Notes under the pieces: generated by a model
What the model was told of the DNA's origin: nothing
Database searches by the model: none
The model's input: only the letters and a program-made list of their open reading frames with translations
Source: Ligilactobacillus equi DSM 15833 = JCM 10991
Lineage (GTDB): Bacteria > Bacillota > Bacilli > Lactobacillales > Lactobacillaceae
Direction of reading: 5' to 3'
DNA length: 53,236 nucleotides
Assembly: GCF_000615765.1 (NCBI RefSeq)
Contig: NZ_BAMI01000009.1
Location: 1-53,236 of the forward strand
Made by a program: the position numbers and the translations under genes
Shown: in pieces, positions 25,398-33,076 of the stretch
How positions within the stretch are numbered: the stretch's first letter is position 1
Layout: the number at the start of each line of letters is the position of its first letter

Positions 25398-25433
25398 AAT
25401 ACCGGTTAAATTAACAAATTACCGGTATTTTTT
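25398..25433 (+). terminator. Terminator of the SPFH cassette
   Basis: AATACCGGT and ACCGGTATT around a 14-base loop, followed by a T run. Confidence 0.85.
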
Positions 25434-25477
25434 GGTAGAATGAGGTGTGATGCAAAAAAATGGAGGGAAGAAACACG

Positions 25478-25933
25478 TTGAATAGTTGGTTATTTTTAGC
25501 CCTAATTTTATTAGTGGCCTACCTGGGAAAAAACTCTTCACTAATTATTGCTACGGTTGCGGTTATGCTTTTTAAGCTTTTGCCTCAAAGTGACAAATTA
25601 TTAAATCTCATCCATGCTAAAGGAATTAACTGGGGGGTGACCATCATTACGGTTGCCGTTTTGGTGCCGATTGCAACTGGTGAGATTGGCTTTGAGGATT
25701 TAATTAAGGCTTTCAAGTCACCAGCTGGTTGGATTGCGGTGGCCTGTGGGGTCTTAGTGGCAGTGCTCTCCAAAAATGGGTTGGGCTTTTTAGCGACTTC
25801 ACCTCAAGTGACGGTGGCTTTAGTTTTAGGAACTATTGCCGGTGTCGTTTTCCTGAAAGGAATTGCGGCCGGACCAGTGATTGCGGCCGGAATCACTTAC
25901 TGTATTATTACTTTATTTAAATTAAGCTTTTAA
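25478..25933 (+). CDS. DUF441 (UPF0756) membrane protein
   Basis: A 151-residue protein with about four hydrophobic segments, matching the DUF441/UPF0756 family (YtwI in Bacillus). Typical content: [20 protein letters not shown] and the Gly-rich [22 protein letters not shown] near the C terminus. Function unknown. The start is TTG at 25478, 10 bases after GGAGGG; the extension to 25460 would begin inside the ribosome binding site. It is followed by cvfB after 12 bases. Confidence 0.88.
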   Translation: MNSWLFLALILLVAYLGKNSSLIIATVAVMLFKLLPQSDKLLNLIHAKGINWGVTIITVAVLVPIATGEIGFEDLIKAFKSPAGWIAVACGVLVAVLSKNGLGFLATSPQVTVALVLGTIAGVVFLKGIAAGPVIAAGITYCIITLFKLSF

Positions 25934-25945
25934 AGAGGAGACTAT

Positions 25946-26815
25946 ATGTTACAAGATTTAATGGGACGCGAAATTACGGCCATGGTTACTGATGAAAATG
26001 ACCAGGCCATTTTCGCTCAAAAAGATGGCCATACGTTCCGTTTAGCCAAAAGTGAACTTAAAAAGGTGCCTAAACCCGGTGCGATGATTACTGGTTTTGC
26101 TTATGAGGATGAAAACCACCACTTGGCTTTGACAAAAACTTTACCTAAAAGTCGCCTAGACTGGTATGATTGGGGTACAGTCGTTAAAGTTAACCGCTCT
26201 TTAGGGGTTTTTGTTGATATTGGTTTACCTAATAAGGATGTGGCAGTATCTTTAGATGACCTACCAACTATTACAGAATTATGGCCTAATGTGGGTGATA
26301 AGCTATTATTAGCCTTAAAAGTTGACGCCAAGGGTCGTTTATGGGGGGAATTAGCTACAGAAGAACAAATTCGTCAAGTTTCCGTACGAGCTGATCGCAA
26401 AATGAAAAACCGCAATGTGACCGGAACGGTTTACCGGTTGAAGATGGTAGGAACTTTTATTTTAACAGATCACTACAATCTTGGTTTTATTCACCCTTCT
26501 GAAAGAGAACAAGAACCCCGTTTAGGGCAAGTTGTTTCTGGGCGGGTAATTGATGTCAAACCTGACGGTAGCCTCAATATTTCTTTACGTCCGCGTGCCT
26601 TTGAGGCTATTGGCGATGATGCCCAAATGATTTTAGCTGCTTTGCAACACACGCCGGGGTATGTCCTGCCGTTTACAGATAAATCTTCTCCTGATGAGAT
26701 TAAGGCATATTTTGGAATTAGTAAGGGTCAATTTAAGCGGGCTGTGGGTCATTTAATGAAGGCCGGTGTTGTGAAGCAGGCTGATGGACTATTGGAATTA
26801 ATTCAACAAGATTAG
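25946..26815 (+). CDS. cvfB: S1-like RNA-binding protein CvfB
   Basis: A 289-residue RNA-binding protein, homologous to the S. aureus conserved virulence factor B. It has repeated S1-type domains: residues about 5-60, 65-130 (WYDWGTVVKVNRSLGVFVDIGL) and 140-215 (GQVVSGRVIDVKPDGSLNISLRP), then a C-terminal winged helix (ISKGQFKRAVGHLMKAGVV). The family binds RNA and affects exoprotein expression in S. aureus; the role here is inferred. Start ATG follows AAAGAGGAG. It leads into ribT-scpA-scpB-rluB. Confidence 0.93.
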   Translation: MLQDLMGREITAMVTDENDQAIFAQKDGHTFRLAKSELKKVPKPGAMITGFAYEDENHHLALTKTLPKSRLDWYDWGTVVKVNRSLGVFVDIGLPNKDVAVSLDDLPTITELWPNVGDKLLLALKVDAKGRLWGELATEEQIRQVSVRADRKMKNRNVTGTVYRLKMVGTFILTDHYNLGFIHPSEREQEPRLGQVVSGRVIDVKPDGSLNISLRPRAFEAIGDDAQMILAALQHTPGYVLPFTDKSSPDEIKAYFGISKGQFKRAVGHLMKAGVVKQADGLLELIQQD

Positions 26816-26842
26816 GCAGAAAGGGTTACGGTAAGGTAGTGG

Positions 26843-27202
26843 ATGATGCTTTATAAATACAAAGAAAGTTATAAAAAAATTGCCATGGGCTTGCTGTCTT
26901 TTATTCCTGACTTAAAGGAATTATCCCATTTGCAAGAAGTGATGGATTGGTATGCTCAGAGTGAGGAACGTCAACTATATCTTTGGCAAAATGATCATGG
27001 TGATTTTGCTGGAGTCGTAGGAGTAGAGGTTGTGCCGGACTTAGTTTTAGTGCGTGAAATTGCGGTTTCTCCCGCCCAACGCCAAGAAGGTGTGACCTAC
27101 TTGATGTTAGATGAATTAGAAAAGCTCTACCAGCGTAAATTGATGGGGAGTATTGAAGTTAGCAGTCTAATTACGAAGTGGGAACAAAGGAAAAATGGCT
27201 AA
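26843..27202 (+). CDS. ribT: RibT-like GNAT acetyltransferase
   Basis: A 119-residue GNAT-fold protein of the RibT type. The core is about residues 40-110: FAGVVGVEVVPDLVLVREIAVSPAQRQEGVTYLMLDELE, with the acetyl-CoA loop RQEGV in place of the usual R/QxxGxG. In Bacillus ribT closes the riboflavin operon and lies just before scpA; here the position before scpA is kept but no riboflavin biosynthesis genes are present. Two adjacent ATG codons (26843, 26846) could both start it. Its end overlaps scpA by 8 bases. Confidence 0.85.
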   Translation: MMLYKYKESYKKIAMGLLSFIPDLKELSHLQEVMDWYAQSEERQLYLWQNDHGDFAGVVGVEVVPDLVLVREIAVSPAQRQEGVTYLMLDELEKLYQRKLMGSIEVSSLITKWEQRKNG

Positions 27203-27951
27203 TGAAGAAGATGTTTTGACCTTTAAATTGCAAAGTTTTGAAGGTCCGCTAGATTTATTGTTGCACTTAATTAAGCAAAATGAAATGGATATCTACGATA
27301 TTGAGATGGTTGCTATTACCAGTCAGTACTTAGACTATCTCCACCGCATGAAAAAAATGCAACTAGACATTGCCGGTGAATATTTGGTAATGGCGGCAAC
27401 TTTGTTAAATATTAAGAGTCGCTTACTTTTGCCAAATGAGCAAGCGCCCCAAGTTGAAGATGAAACTTATGAAGATCCGCGTGAAGAATTGGTGCAACAA
27501 TTACTTTTACACCAAGCCTTTAAGGAGCAGCCGCAAATCTTAAGGCTTTGCTGATGAACGCCAACAATTAATCAGTCGCCCCCAAGCGTTGGTACCTGAA
27601 GACGCAAAATTAGGGCAACTTGAGGATGGGCTCGAAGTGAAGGCTTTACAGCAGGCTTTCGTTCGTTTATTGACTAAAAAGAAACTAGAAGTAGTTCAAG
27701 CACCTCGGCAAGTTCAAGCGGAACGTTATACTATCAAAGATGAGATGCAACGTTTAAATAGGTTATTACAAGAAAATCACAAGCCTGTTTTATTTACGGC
27801 TTTATTTGAAAATGGTGACCGTGAAGAAATTGTAACGACTTTCTTGGCACTTTTAGAACTAGTCAAGCGCAAGAAAGTCGTTGCTAGCCAGAGTGAAGTA
27901 CTGGGTGATTTAATGATTGAGAGGAAAGTCGATGCTATCGAATCAAGCTAA
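27195..27951 (+). CDS. scpA: Segregation and condensation protein A, with two one-base frame breaks
   Basis: Kleisin subunit of the SMC-ScpAB condensin; binds SMC heads and ScpB. About 252 residues after repair. The N-terminal FEGPLDLLLHLIKQNEMDIYDI is diagnostic, with LVMAATLLNIKSRLLLP and the C-terminal winged helix KPVLFTALFENGDREEIVTTFLALLELVKRKK. Between 27524 and 27550 the frame shifts twice: restoring one G (near 27527) gives EAAANLKA and one T (near 27547) gives KAFADERQQL. Both are deletions, so probable sequence error. Overlaps ribT and scpB. Confidence 0.92.
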
Positions 27952-28528
27952 AGTTGAAAGTCTACTTTTTGTGAGTGGAAGCGAAGGAATCTCAGCCAGT
28001 CAGTTAGCACAATTGGTTGGCTTGATGAAGCCTGCAGTTTTGAGTCAAATTGAAAAACTGCAGGAAAAATATAAACAGGATACTTCTTGTTCCTTTGAAA
28101 TTCTTCAAACGGGTGAAAATTTTAAGCTCGTAACTAAAAAGGGCTTTGCCCCTTTGGTGCGTCACTATTTTGAACAACCGACCACGACCAATTTGACGCC
28201 CGCTGCATTGGAAACCTTGGCGATTATTGCCTACGAACAACCGGTGACGCGGGTGGCTATCGATGAAATTCGAGGAGTATCTTCAAGTGGGATGATTCAA
28301 AAACTCTTGTTATTGAATTTAATTAAAGAAGATGGACGTTTAGATGTGATAGGGCGACCAATCTTATATGCAACCACCCAGGAATTTTTAGATTACTTTG
28401 GTTTAAAATCAGTGGCGGATTTACCCGAATTACCTAAAGAGGTAGAAGGTGGGGATGAAAAGCGCACAGAAGGCGAATTCTTAGAACTTTTCCAACAAAC
28501 TTTGGATGAAGAAGCAACGGAGGAATAA
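27932..28528 (+). CDS. scpB: Segregation and condensation protein B
   Basis: Dimeric winged-helix partner of ScpA in the SMC complex. 198 residues. Typical content: VESLLFVSGSEGISASQLAQ at the start, and LTPAALETLAIIAYEQPVTRVAIDEIRG in the second winged helix. The ATG at 27932 follows GAGAGGAAA, overlapping the scpA end by 20 bases; its TAA shares one base with the rluB ATG. This tight ribT-scpA-scpB-rluB order is typical of Firmicutes. Confidence 0.96.
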   Translation: MLSNQAKVESLLFVSGSEGISASQLAQLVGLMKPAVLSQIEKLQEKYKQDTSCSFEILQTGENFKLVTKKGFAPLVRHYFEQPTTTNLTPAALETLAIIAYEQPVTRVAIDEIRGVSSSGMIQKLLLLNLIKEDGRLDVIGRPILYATTQEFLDYFGLKSVADLPELPKEVEGGDEKRTEGEFLELFQQTLDEEATEE

Positions 28529-29253
28529 TGGAAGAAAGATTACAAAAAGTTATGGCTAACGCAGGGATTGCTTCCCGTCGGGCCAGTGAGAAATTAATTT
28601 TAGATGGTAAGGTTATGGTCAATGGTCAAGTCATCAAGGAACTTGGAGTAAAAGTGAGTCCTAGTGACGTGGTTTTAGTTAATGGTCAAGCCATTGACCG
28701 TGAAGATAAGGTTTATTACTTGCTTTACAAGCCACGTGGGGTGATTACAGCTGTTAAAGATGATAAAGGACGCAAAACCGTAGTCGATATTTTGGATGAT
28801 GTGTCACAAAGGGTCTACCCGGTGGGACGGTTGGACTACGATACTTCCGGTCTCTTATTACTAACTAATGATGGTCAAATGGCTAATCGTCTTATGCACC
28901 CCCGTTACAAAGTTAATAAAACTTATGTAGCTAAAGTTAAAGGAATTCCTAGCAATGATGTTTTGAAACGGTTGCGCTTAGGGGTGATCATCGAAGGCAA
29001 AAAGACGGCGCCTGCTAAAGTGAAGGTAATTTCTAGTGATCGTCAGAAGCAAACCGCTATCGTGCAATTAACTATTCACGAAGGTCGGAATCACCAGGTA
29101 AGAAATATGTTAAAGGCTGTGGGGCACCCAGTACAAAAATTAAGCCGAGAAACTTATGGTTTCCTAACCTTAAAAGGTTTAACCTCTGGTGATTACCGGG
29201 CCTTAACTCGGGATGAAATTGATGAGTTGAAGAAAATGACCGGTTTGAAATAA
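28528..29253 (+). CDS. rluB: Ribosomal large subunit pseudouridine synthase B
   Basis: Modifies a uridine in domain V of 23S rRNA. 241 residues. An S4 RNA-binding domain is at about 2-60 (RLQKVMANAGIASRRASEKLI), followed by the RsuA-type catalytic domain with the Asp in VGRLDYDTSGLLLLTNDG near residue 100. The C-terminal EGRNHQVRNMLKAVGHPV is also conserved. It is the last gene before a terminator. Confidence 0.95.
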   Translation: MEERLQKVMANAGIASRRASEKLILDGKVMVNGQVIKELGVKVSPSDVVLVNGQAIDREDKVYYLLYKPRGVITAVKDDKGRKTVVDILDDVSQRVYPVGRLDYDTSGLLLLTNDGQMANRLMHPRYKVNKTYVAKVKGIPSNDVLKRLRLGVIIEGKKTAPAKVKVISSDRQKQTAIVQLTIHEGRNHQVRNMLKAVGHPVQKLSRETYGFLTLKGLTSGDYRALTRDEIDELKKMTGLK

Positions 29254-29256
29254 TTG

Positions 29257-29280
29257 AAAGTCTCCCTGGGGGACTTTTTT
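29257..29280 (+). terminator. Terminator after rluB
   Basis: AAAGTCTCCC and GGGGACTTT with a short loop, followed by T. Confidence 0.75.
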
Positions 29281-29297
29281 ATTAAGGGGGATTTTTG

Positions 29298-29783
29298 ATG
29301 GAATTAAGAAAGGCTCGGTTAGGTGATGCGAGTGCGATTGCGAAGTTAGAAGCTTTGAGCTTTCCGGTATCTGAGGCTGCGAGTTTAGCTAGTATCCAAG
29401 CCCGCATTCGAGTTTTTGGTAACCATTTTTGGTTATTGTTTAGCGATACCGGGAAACTTTTAGCTTTCGCTAACGGGATGGTTACAGATTGTCCTAATTT
29501 AGAAGATCGCATGTATGAACAAGCAGATTTACATCAAGAAACAGGAGCTTGGCAAATGATTTTTAGTTTGGTCACTCATCCAGACTATCGTAAACAAGGG
29601 TTAGCACAACAATGCTTGCAAGCTGCGATTGAGGATGCTCGTGTTCAAAAACGTCAGGGTGTGGTTTTAACCTGCAAGGATCATTTGATATCCTACTATG
29701 AAAATTTTGGGATGGTTAATGAAGGTTTTGCGGGCTCGACTCATGGGGATGTTAATTGGAATCAAATGCGCTTAAAATTTTAG
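29298..29783 (+). CDS. GNAT family N-acetyltransferase
   Basis: A 161-residue GNAT protein resembling serotonin-N-acetyltransferase-like family members. The N-terminal ELRKARLGDASAIAKLEALSFP, acetyl-CoA motif LVTHPDYRKQGLAQQCLQAAI near residue 95-115, and the C-terminal YYENFGMVNEG are typical. Substrate unknown. The ATG at 29298 follows AAGGGGG. Its stop codon overlaps the CIRCE element that controls clpB. Confidence 0.88.
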   Translation: MELRKARLGDASAIAKLEALSFPVSEAASLASIQARIRVFGNHFWLLFSDTGKLLAFANGMVTDCPNLEDRMYEQADLHQETGAWQMIFSLVTHPDYRKQGLAQQCLQAAIEDARVQKRQGVVLTCKDHLISYYENFGMVNEGFAGSTHGDVNWNQMRLKF

Positions 29784-29806
29784 CACTCGTTAATATCGAG
29801 TGCTAT
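29780..29806. promoter_or_regulatory. CIRCE element (HrcA operator) of clpB
   Basis: TTAGCACTC-N9-GAGTGCTAT, with one mismatch to the consensus TTAGCACTC-N9-GAGTGCTAA. It lies just upstream of the clpB promoter and begins inside the last codon of the acetyltransferase gene. It predicts heat-shock control by HrcA. Confidence 0.9.
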
Positions 29807-29810
29807 TTAT

Positions 29811-29839
29811 TTGTATTTTTTGAGGGAAATCATTATAAT
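29811..29839 (+). promoter_or_regulatory. Promoter of clpB
   Basis: TTGTAT (29811-29816), 17-base spacer, perfect TATAAT (29834-29839), immediately downstream of CIRCE. Confidence 0.75.
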
Positions 29840-29876
29840 AGAATATGAATTTAGGTGAAAGATGAGGGAAAAATAT

Positions 29877-32474
29877 ATGAATCCAGAAAAATTAACGGAA
29901 GCGACCCAAGCTTTGATTGGACAAGCCCAACAAATTGCTCAAACGCGCAAACATCAGGAAGTTGATGTGGCTCACCTATTGAAATTTGCTTTACAACCAG
30001 GTGAGCTGGGGCAGGATCTTTTTAAGCGGGCTGGGATTGACGTGGTTGATTTTGAAGGCCAAGTTGACCAGGAATTGGATAAAATTTCGGTCGTTCAAGG
30101 CAATGTTCAATATGGTACAAATCTGTCACCAGCTTTAAACCGCTTGTTTACTGAAGCAGAAGCTAAGCGTAATCAATTAGGTGATAGCTACATTGCAGTT
30201 GACACTTTATTATTGGCCTTGATGGACTTAGATGGTAATCCTTTGACTCGTTGGTTACAAGAGCAAGGGTTAACAGCTAAAAAACTAGCTAATGTAGTTA
30301 AAGATTTGCGTAGTGGTGAAAGAATTGTTGATAAAAATCAAGAAGGTCAATATAAGGCTTTAGAAAAATATGGGGTTGATTTAGTTAAGGAAGTCCGTCA
30401 GGGAAAACAAGACCCTATCATTGGAAGAGATGAAGAAATTCGTGATGTAATTCGGATTTTATCCCGGAAAAGTAAGAATAATCCCGTTTTAATCGGGGAA
30501 CCAGGGGTCGGAAAAACGGCGATTGTCGAAGGGTTAGCTCAAAGAATTGTCCGGCGGGATGTACCAGAAAACCTTCGTGATAAAACGATTTTTTCTTTAG
30601 ACATGGGCTCTTTAATTGCTGGGGCAAAATATCGTGGTGAATTTGAGGAAAGACTTAAAGCTGTGCTCAAAGAAGTCAAGAAATCTGAAGGTCGGATTTT
30701 GCTTTTTATTGATGAAATTCACACCATTGTTGGTGCCGGCAAAACGGAAGGTAGCATGGATGCTGGAAACCTTTTGAAACCAATGCTTGCCCGGGGAGAA
30801 CTCCACTTGATTGGAGCCACAACCTTAGATGAATATCGTGAAAATATTGAAAAGGATCAAGCTTTAGAAAGACGTTTCCAAAAAGTACTGGTACAAGAAC
30901 CAAGTGTTGAAGACACGATTGCAATCTTACGGGGCTTGAAAGAACGATATGAAATTCACCATGGAGTGAAGATTCATGACAATGCCTTAGTGGCTGCGGC
31001 TAGTTTATCTAATCGTTACATTACCGACCGTTTTTTGCCAGATAAAGCCTTAGATTTAGTGGATGAAGCCTGTGCAGAAATTCGTGTGGAATTAAACTCC
31101 GTACCCAATGAACTAGACGTTATTAATCGTCAAGTCTTACGCTTACAGGTTGAAGAAAATGCCTTGGAAAAGGAAAGTGATCCGGCTTCAAAAAAACGTC
31201 TGGAAGAAGCCCAGAAGCAATTAGCTGAGGCGAAGGAAGAAGCCCGCGTCCTTCAAGCCCGTTGGGATAATGAAAAAGAAGCTCTTAACCAGATTAGTGA
31301 AGTCAAAAATCAAATTGACCGTAAACAGCATGAATTAGAGCAAGCTCAAAATGATTATGATTACGAAAAAATTGCTCAAATTCAAAATGGTGAATTGCCT
31401 GCCTTACAAAAACAATTAGCACAGCTTCAGGTGGATACAGATAAGCAAAATAAGTTAGTGGAAGAATCAGTAACTCAAAATGAAATTGCTGCGGTTATTT
31501 CTCGTTTAACGGGGATTCCAGTGGCTAAGCTAGTTCAAGGTGAAAGAGAAAAACTCTTACATTTGGCAAATAGTTTGCATGAACGTGTTATTGGCCAAGA
31601 TGAAGCTGTAGAAGCGGTGGCCAATGCCGTTCTTCGCTCCCGCGCTGGTCTTCAAGATCCGGGTAAACCATTGGGTTCATTCATGTTTTTAGGACCAACA
31701 GGGGTAGGGAAGACAGAATTAGCTAAAGCCTTGGCTGAAAATCTTTTCGATTCAGAAAGACATTTAGTTCGTATTGATATGAGTGAGTATATGGAAAAGA
31801 CCTCTGTTTCACGTTTAATTGGAGCGGCTCCCGGTTATGTAGGTTATGAAGAAGGGGGGCAATTAACTGAGGCCGTACGACGTTCGCCTTACACGATTAT
31901 CTTGCTTGATGAAGTAGAAAAAGCTCACCCGGATGTTTTTAATGTTCTCTTACAAGTTTTAGACGATGGACGTTTGACTGACGGGCAAGGTCGGACTGTT
32001 AACTTTAAAAATACTATCATGATTATGACTTCCAATTTAGGTAGTGATTTATTGCTCGAAGGTGTGAAAAACGATCGAATTAGTGAAAGCACCAAGGATG
32101 CGGTTTTGAAATTAGCTCAAGGTCACTTCAAGCCAGAATTCTTAAATCGAATTGATGATATTATCATGTTTACGCCATTAAGTTTGGCTGCAATCGAAAA
32201 GATTGTGGTTAAGATGGTGAAAAATTTAGCTAATCGCCTGGTTGAACAAGATATTGATTTGGAAATTTCTGATACGGCTAAGCACTACCTGGCTCAGGAA
32301 GGTTATGTACCAGAATATGGTGCACGGCCACTGCAAAGATTTATTACTAACCAAGTGGAAACTCCCTTAGCAAAAGAGATTATTGCAGGTCAAGTCCTAC
32401 CGGGAGATCGAGTTACCATTGATTTAAATGACAAAAAGCAGTTAGAATTTAGTACCCAAAGAAAGGGTATTTAA
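29877..32474 (+). CDS. clpB: ATP-dependent disaggregase ClpB
   Basis: Hexameric AAA+ chaperone that pulls proteins out of aggregates together with DnaK. 865 residues. Order: N domain (about 1-145), first AAA with Walker A GEPGVGKT and Walker [10 protein letters not shown], the long coiled-coil middle domain (about 400-525), the second AAA with Walker A GPTGVGKT and Walker [11 protein letters not shown], and the C-terminal domain. No IGF/IGL ClpP loop is seen, as expected for ClpB. The ATG at 29877 follows GAGGG. The only heat-shock gene in the window; CIRCE controlled. Confidence 0.97.
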   Translation: MNPEKLTEATQALIGQAQQIAQTRKHQEVDVAHLLKFALQPGELGQDLFKRAGIDVVDFEGQVDQELDKISVVQGNVQYGTNLSPALNRLFTEAEAKRNQLGDSYIAVDTLLLALMDLDGNPLTRWLQEQGLTAKKLANVVKDLRSGERIVDKNQEGQYKALEKYGVDLVKEVRQGKQDPIIGRDEEIRDVIRILSRKSKNNPVLIGEPGVGKTAIVEGLAQRIVRRDVPENLRDKTIFSLDMGSLIAGAKYRGEFEERLKAVLKEVKKSEGRILLFIDEIHTIVGAGKTEGSMDAGNLLKPMLARGELHLIGATTLDEYRENIEKDQALERRFQKVLVQEPSVEDTIAILRGLKERYEIHHGVKIHDNALVAAASLSNRYITDRFLPDKALDLVDEACAEIRVELNSVPNELDVINRQVLRLQVEENALEKESDPASKKRLEEAQKQLAEAKEEARVLQARWDNEKEALNQISEVKNQIDRKQHELEQAQNDYDYEKIAQIQNGELPALQKQLAQLQVDTDKQNKLVEESVTQNEIAAVISRLTGIPVAKLVQGEREKLLHLANSLHERVIGQDEAVEAVANAVLRSRAGLQDPGKPLGSFMFLGPTGVGKTELAKALAENLFDSERHLVRIDMSEYMEKTSVSRLIGAAPGYVGYEEGGQLTEAVRRSPYTIILLDEVEKAHPDVFNVLLQVLDDGRLTDGQGRTVNFKNTIMIMTSNLGSDLLLEGVKNDRISESTKDAVLKLAQGHFKPEFLNRIDDIIMFTPLSLAAIEKIVVKMVKNLANRLVEQDIDLEISDTAKHYLAQEGYVPEYGARPLQRFITNQVETPLAKEIIAGQVLPGDRVTIDLNDKKQLEFSTQRKGI

Positions 32475-32508
32475 AAAAGAGATAGGATATTGATCCTATC
32501 TCTTTTTT
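32475..32508. terminator. Bidirectional terminator between clpB and the DUF2929 gene
   Basis: AAAAGAGATAGGAT and ATCCTATCTCTTTT around ATTG, with A and T runs at the two sides. Confidence 0.9.
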
Positions 32509-32512
32509 GGCG

Positions 32513-32692
32513 CTATTTTTCTGCAGGAGTATCGATGAATTTTTGGACTAGGGCTACGAATAACCAACCCGCGATGGCTGGAATCAACGCGCTAATGCCC
32601 ATAGTAAAGTGTTCACCCGTTAAAGATGATACTAAGAAACCTAAGACTTCACCATAAATAGCACCCCAAAACATTGCTGTTAAATGTTTCAT
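32513..32692 (-). CDS. DUF2929 (YjzD-like) small membrane protein
   Basis: A 59-residue protein with two hydrophobic stretches: start MKHLTAMFWGAIYGEVLGFL, then TMGISALIPAIAGWLFVALV, ending QKFIDTPAEK. This fits the DUF2929/YjzD family of small membrane proteins in lactobacilli. GAGGTGG precedes the ATG by 6 bases on the minus strand. It faces clpB tail to tail across a shared terminator. Function unknown. Confidence 0.75.
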   Translation of the reverse strand: MKHLTAMFWGAIYGEVLGFLVSSLTGEHFTMGISALIPAIAGWLFVALVQKFIDTPAEK

Positions 32693-32893
32693 GAAAATCC
32701 ACCTCTTTTAAATACAATTAGTAGTTTAGCATAAAAAAGGACGGATTGCATTAGGTAGAGGTGCGGTTTTACAAAAAAATATTTTTTTCAAAAACAATTT
32801 CGTATATTTTAAACTAAAATTTTCGAAATATATTGTTGGAAATTTACGCATAAGTTATTTATTAACGACAATGAAAGTTGATTTATCGCCACC

Positions 32894-33040
32894 TTATAAC
32901 ATGTACATGCAAAAACAAGGTTATAAAAATTTTATATATCACCAAGAGTTTGCTTTTACCAAACATGTATAGTCAAGTTTGAGGGAGTCTGGGGTGTTGT
33001 GCTTTTTCGAAGTCGTGTTATTATACGTGTATAAACATGT
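32894..33040. promoter_or_regulatory. Cluster of ACATGT-type repeats upstream of the surface protein
   Basis: The 384-bp A+T-rich gap 32693-33076 holds ACATGTACATG (32899-32909), ACATGTA (32963-32969), ACGTGTA (33025-33031) and ACATGT (33035-33040), plus an inverted repeat TTATAAC (32894-32900) / GTTATAA (32920-32926). Such repeated short palindromes suggest a regulator binding region. I see no other gene in the gap. Confidence 0.4.
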
Positions 33041-33076
33041 TCGGACTAAAAATAATAACAAATGGAGATTATGAAA

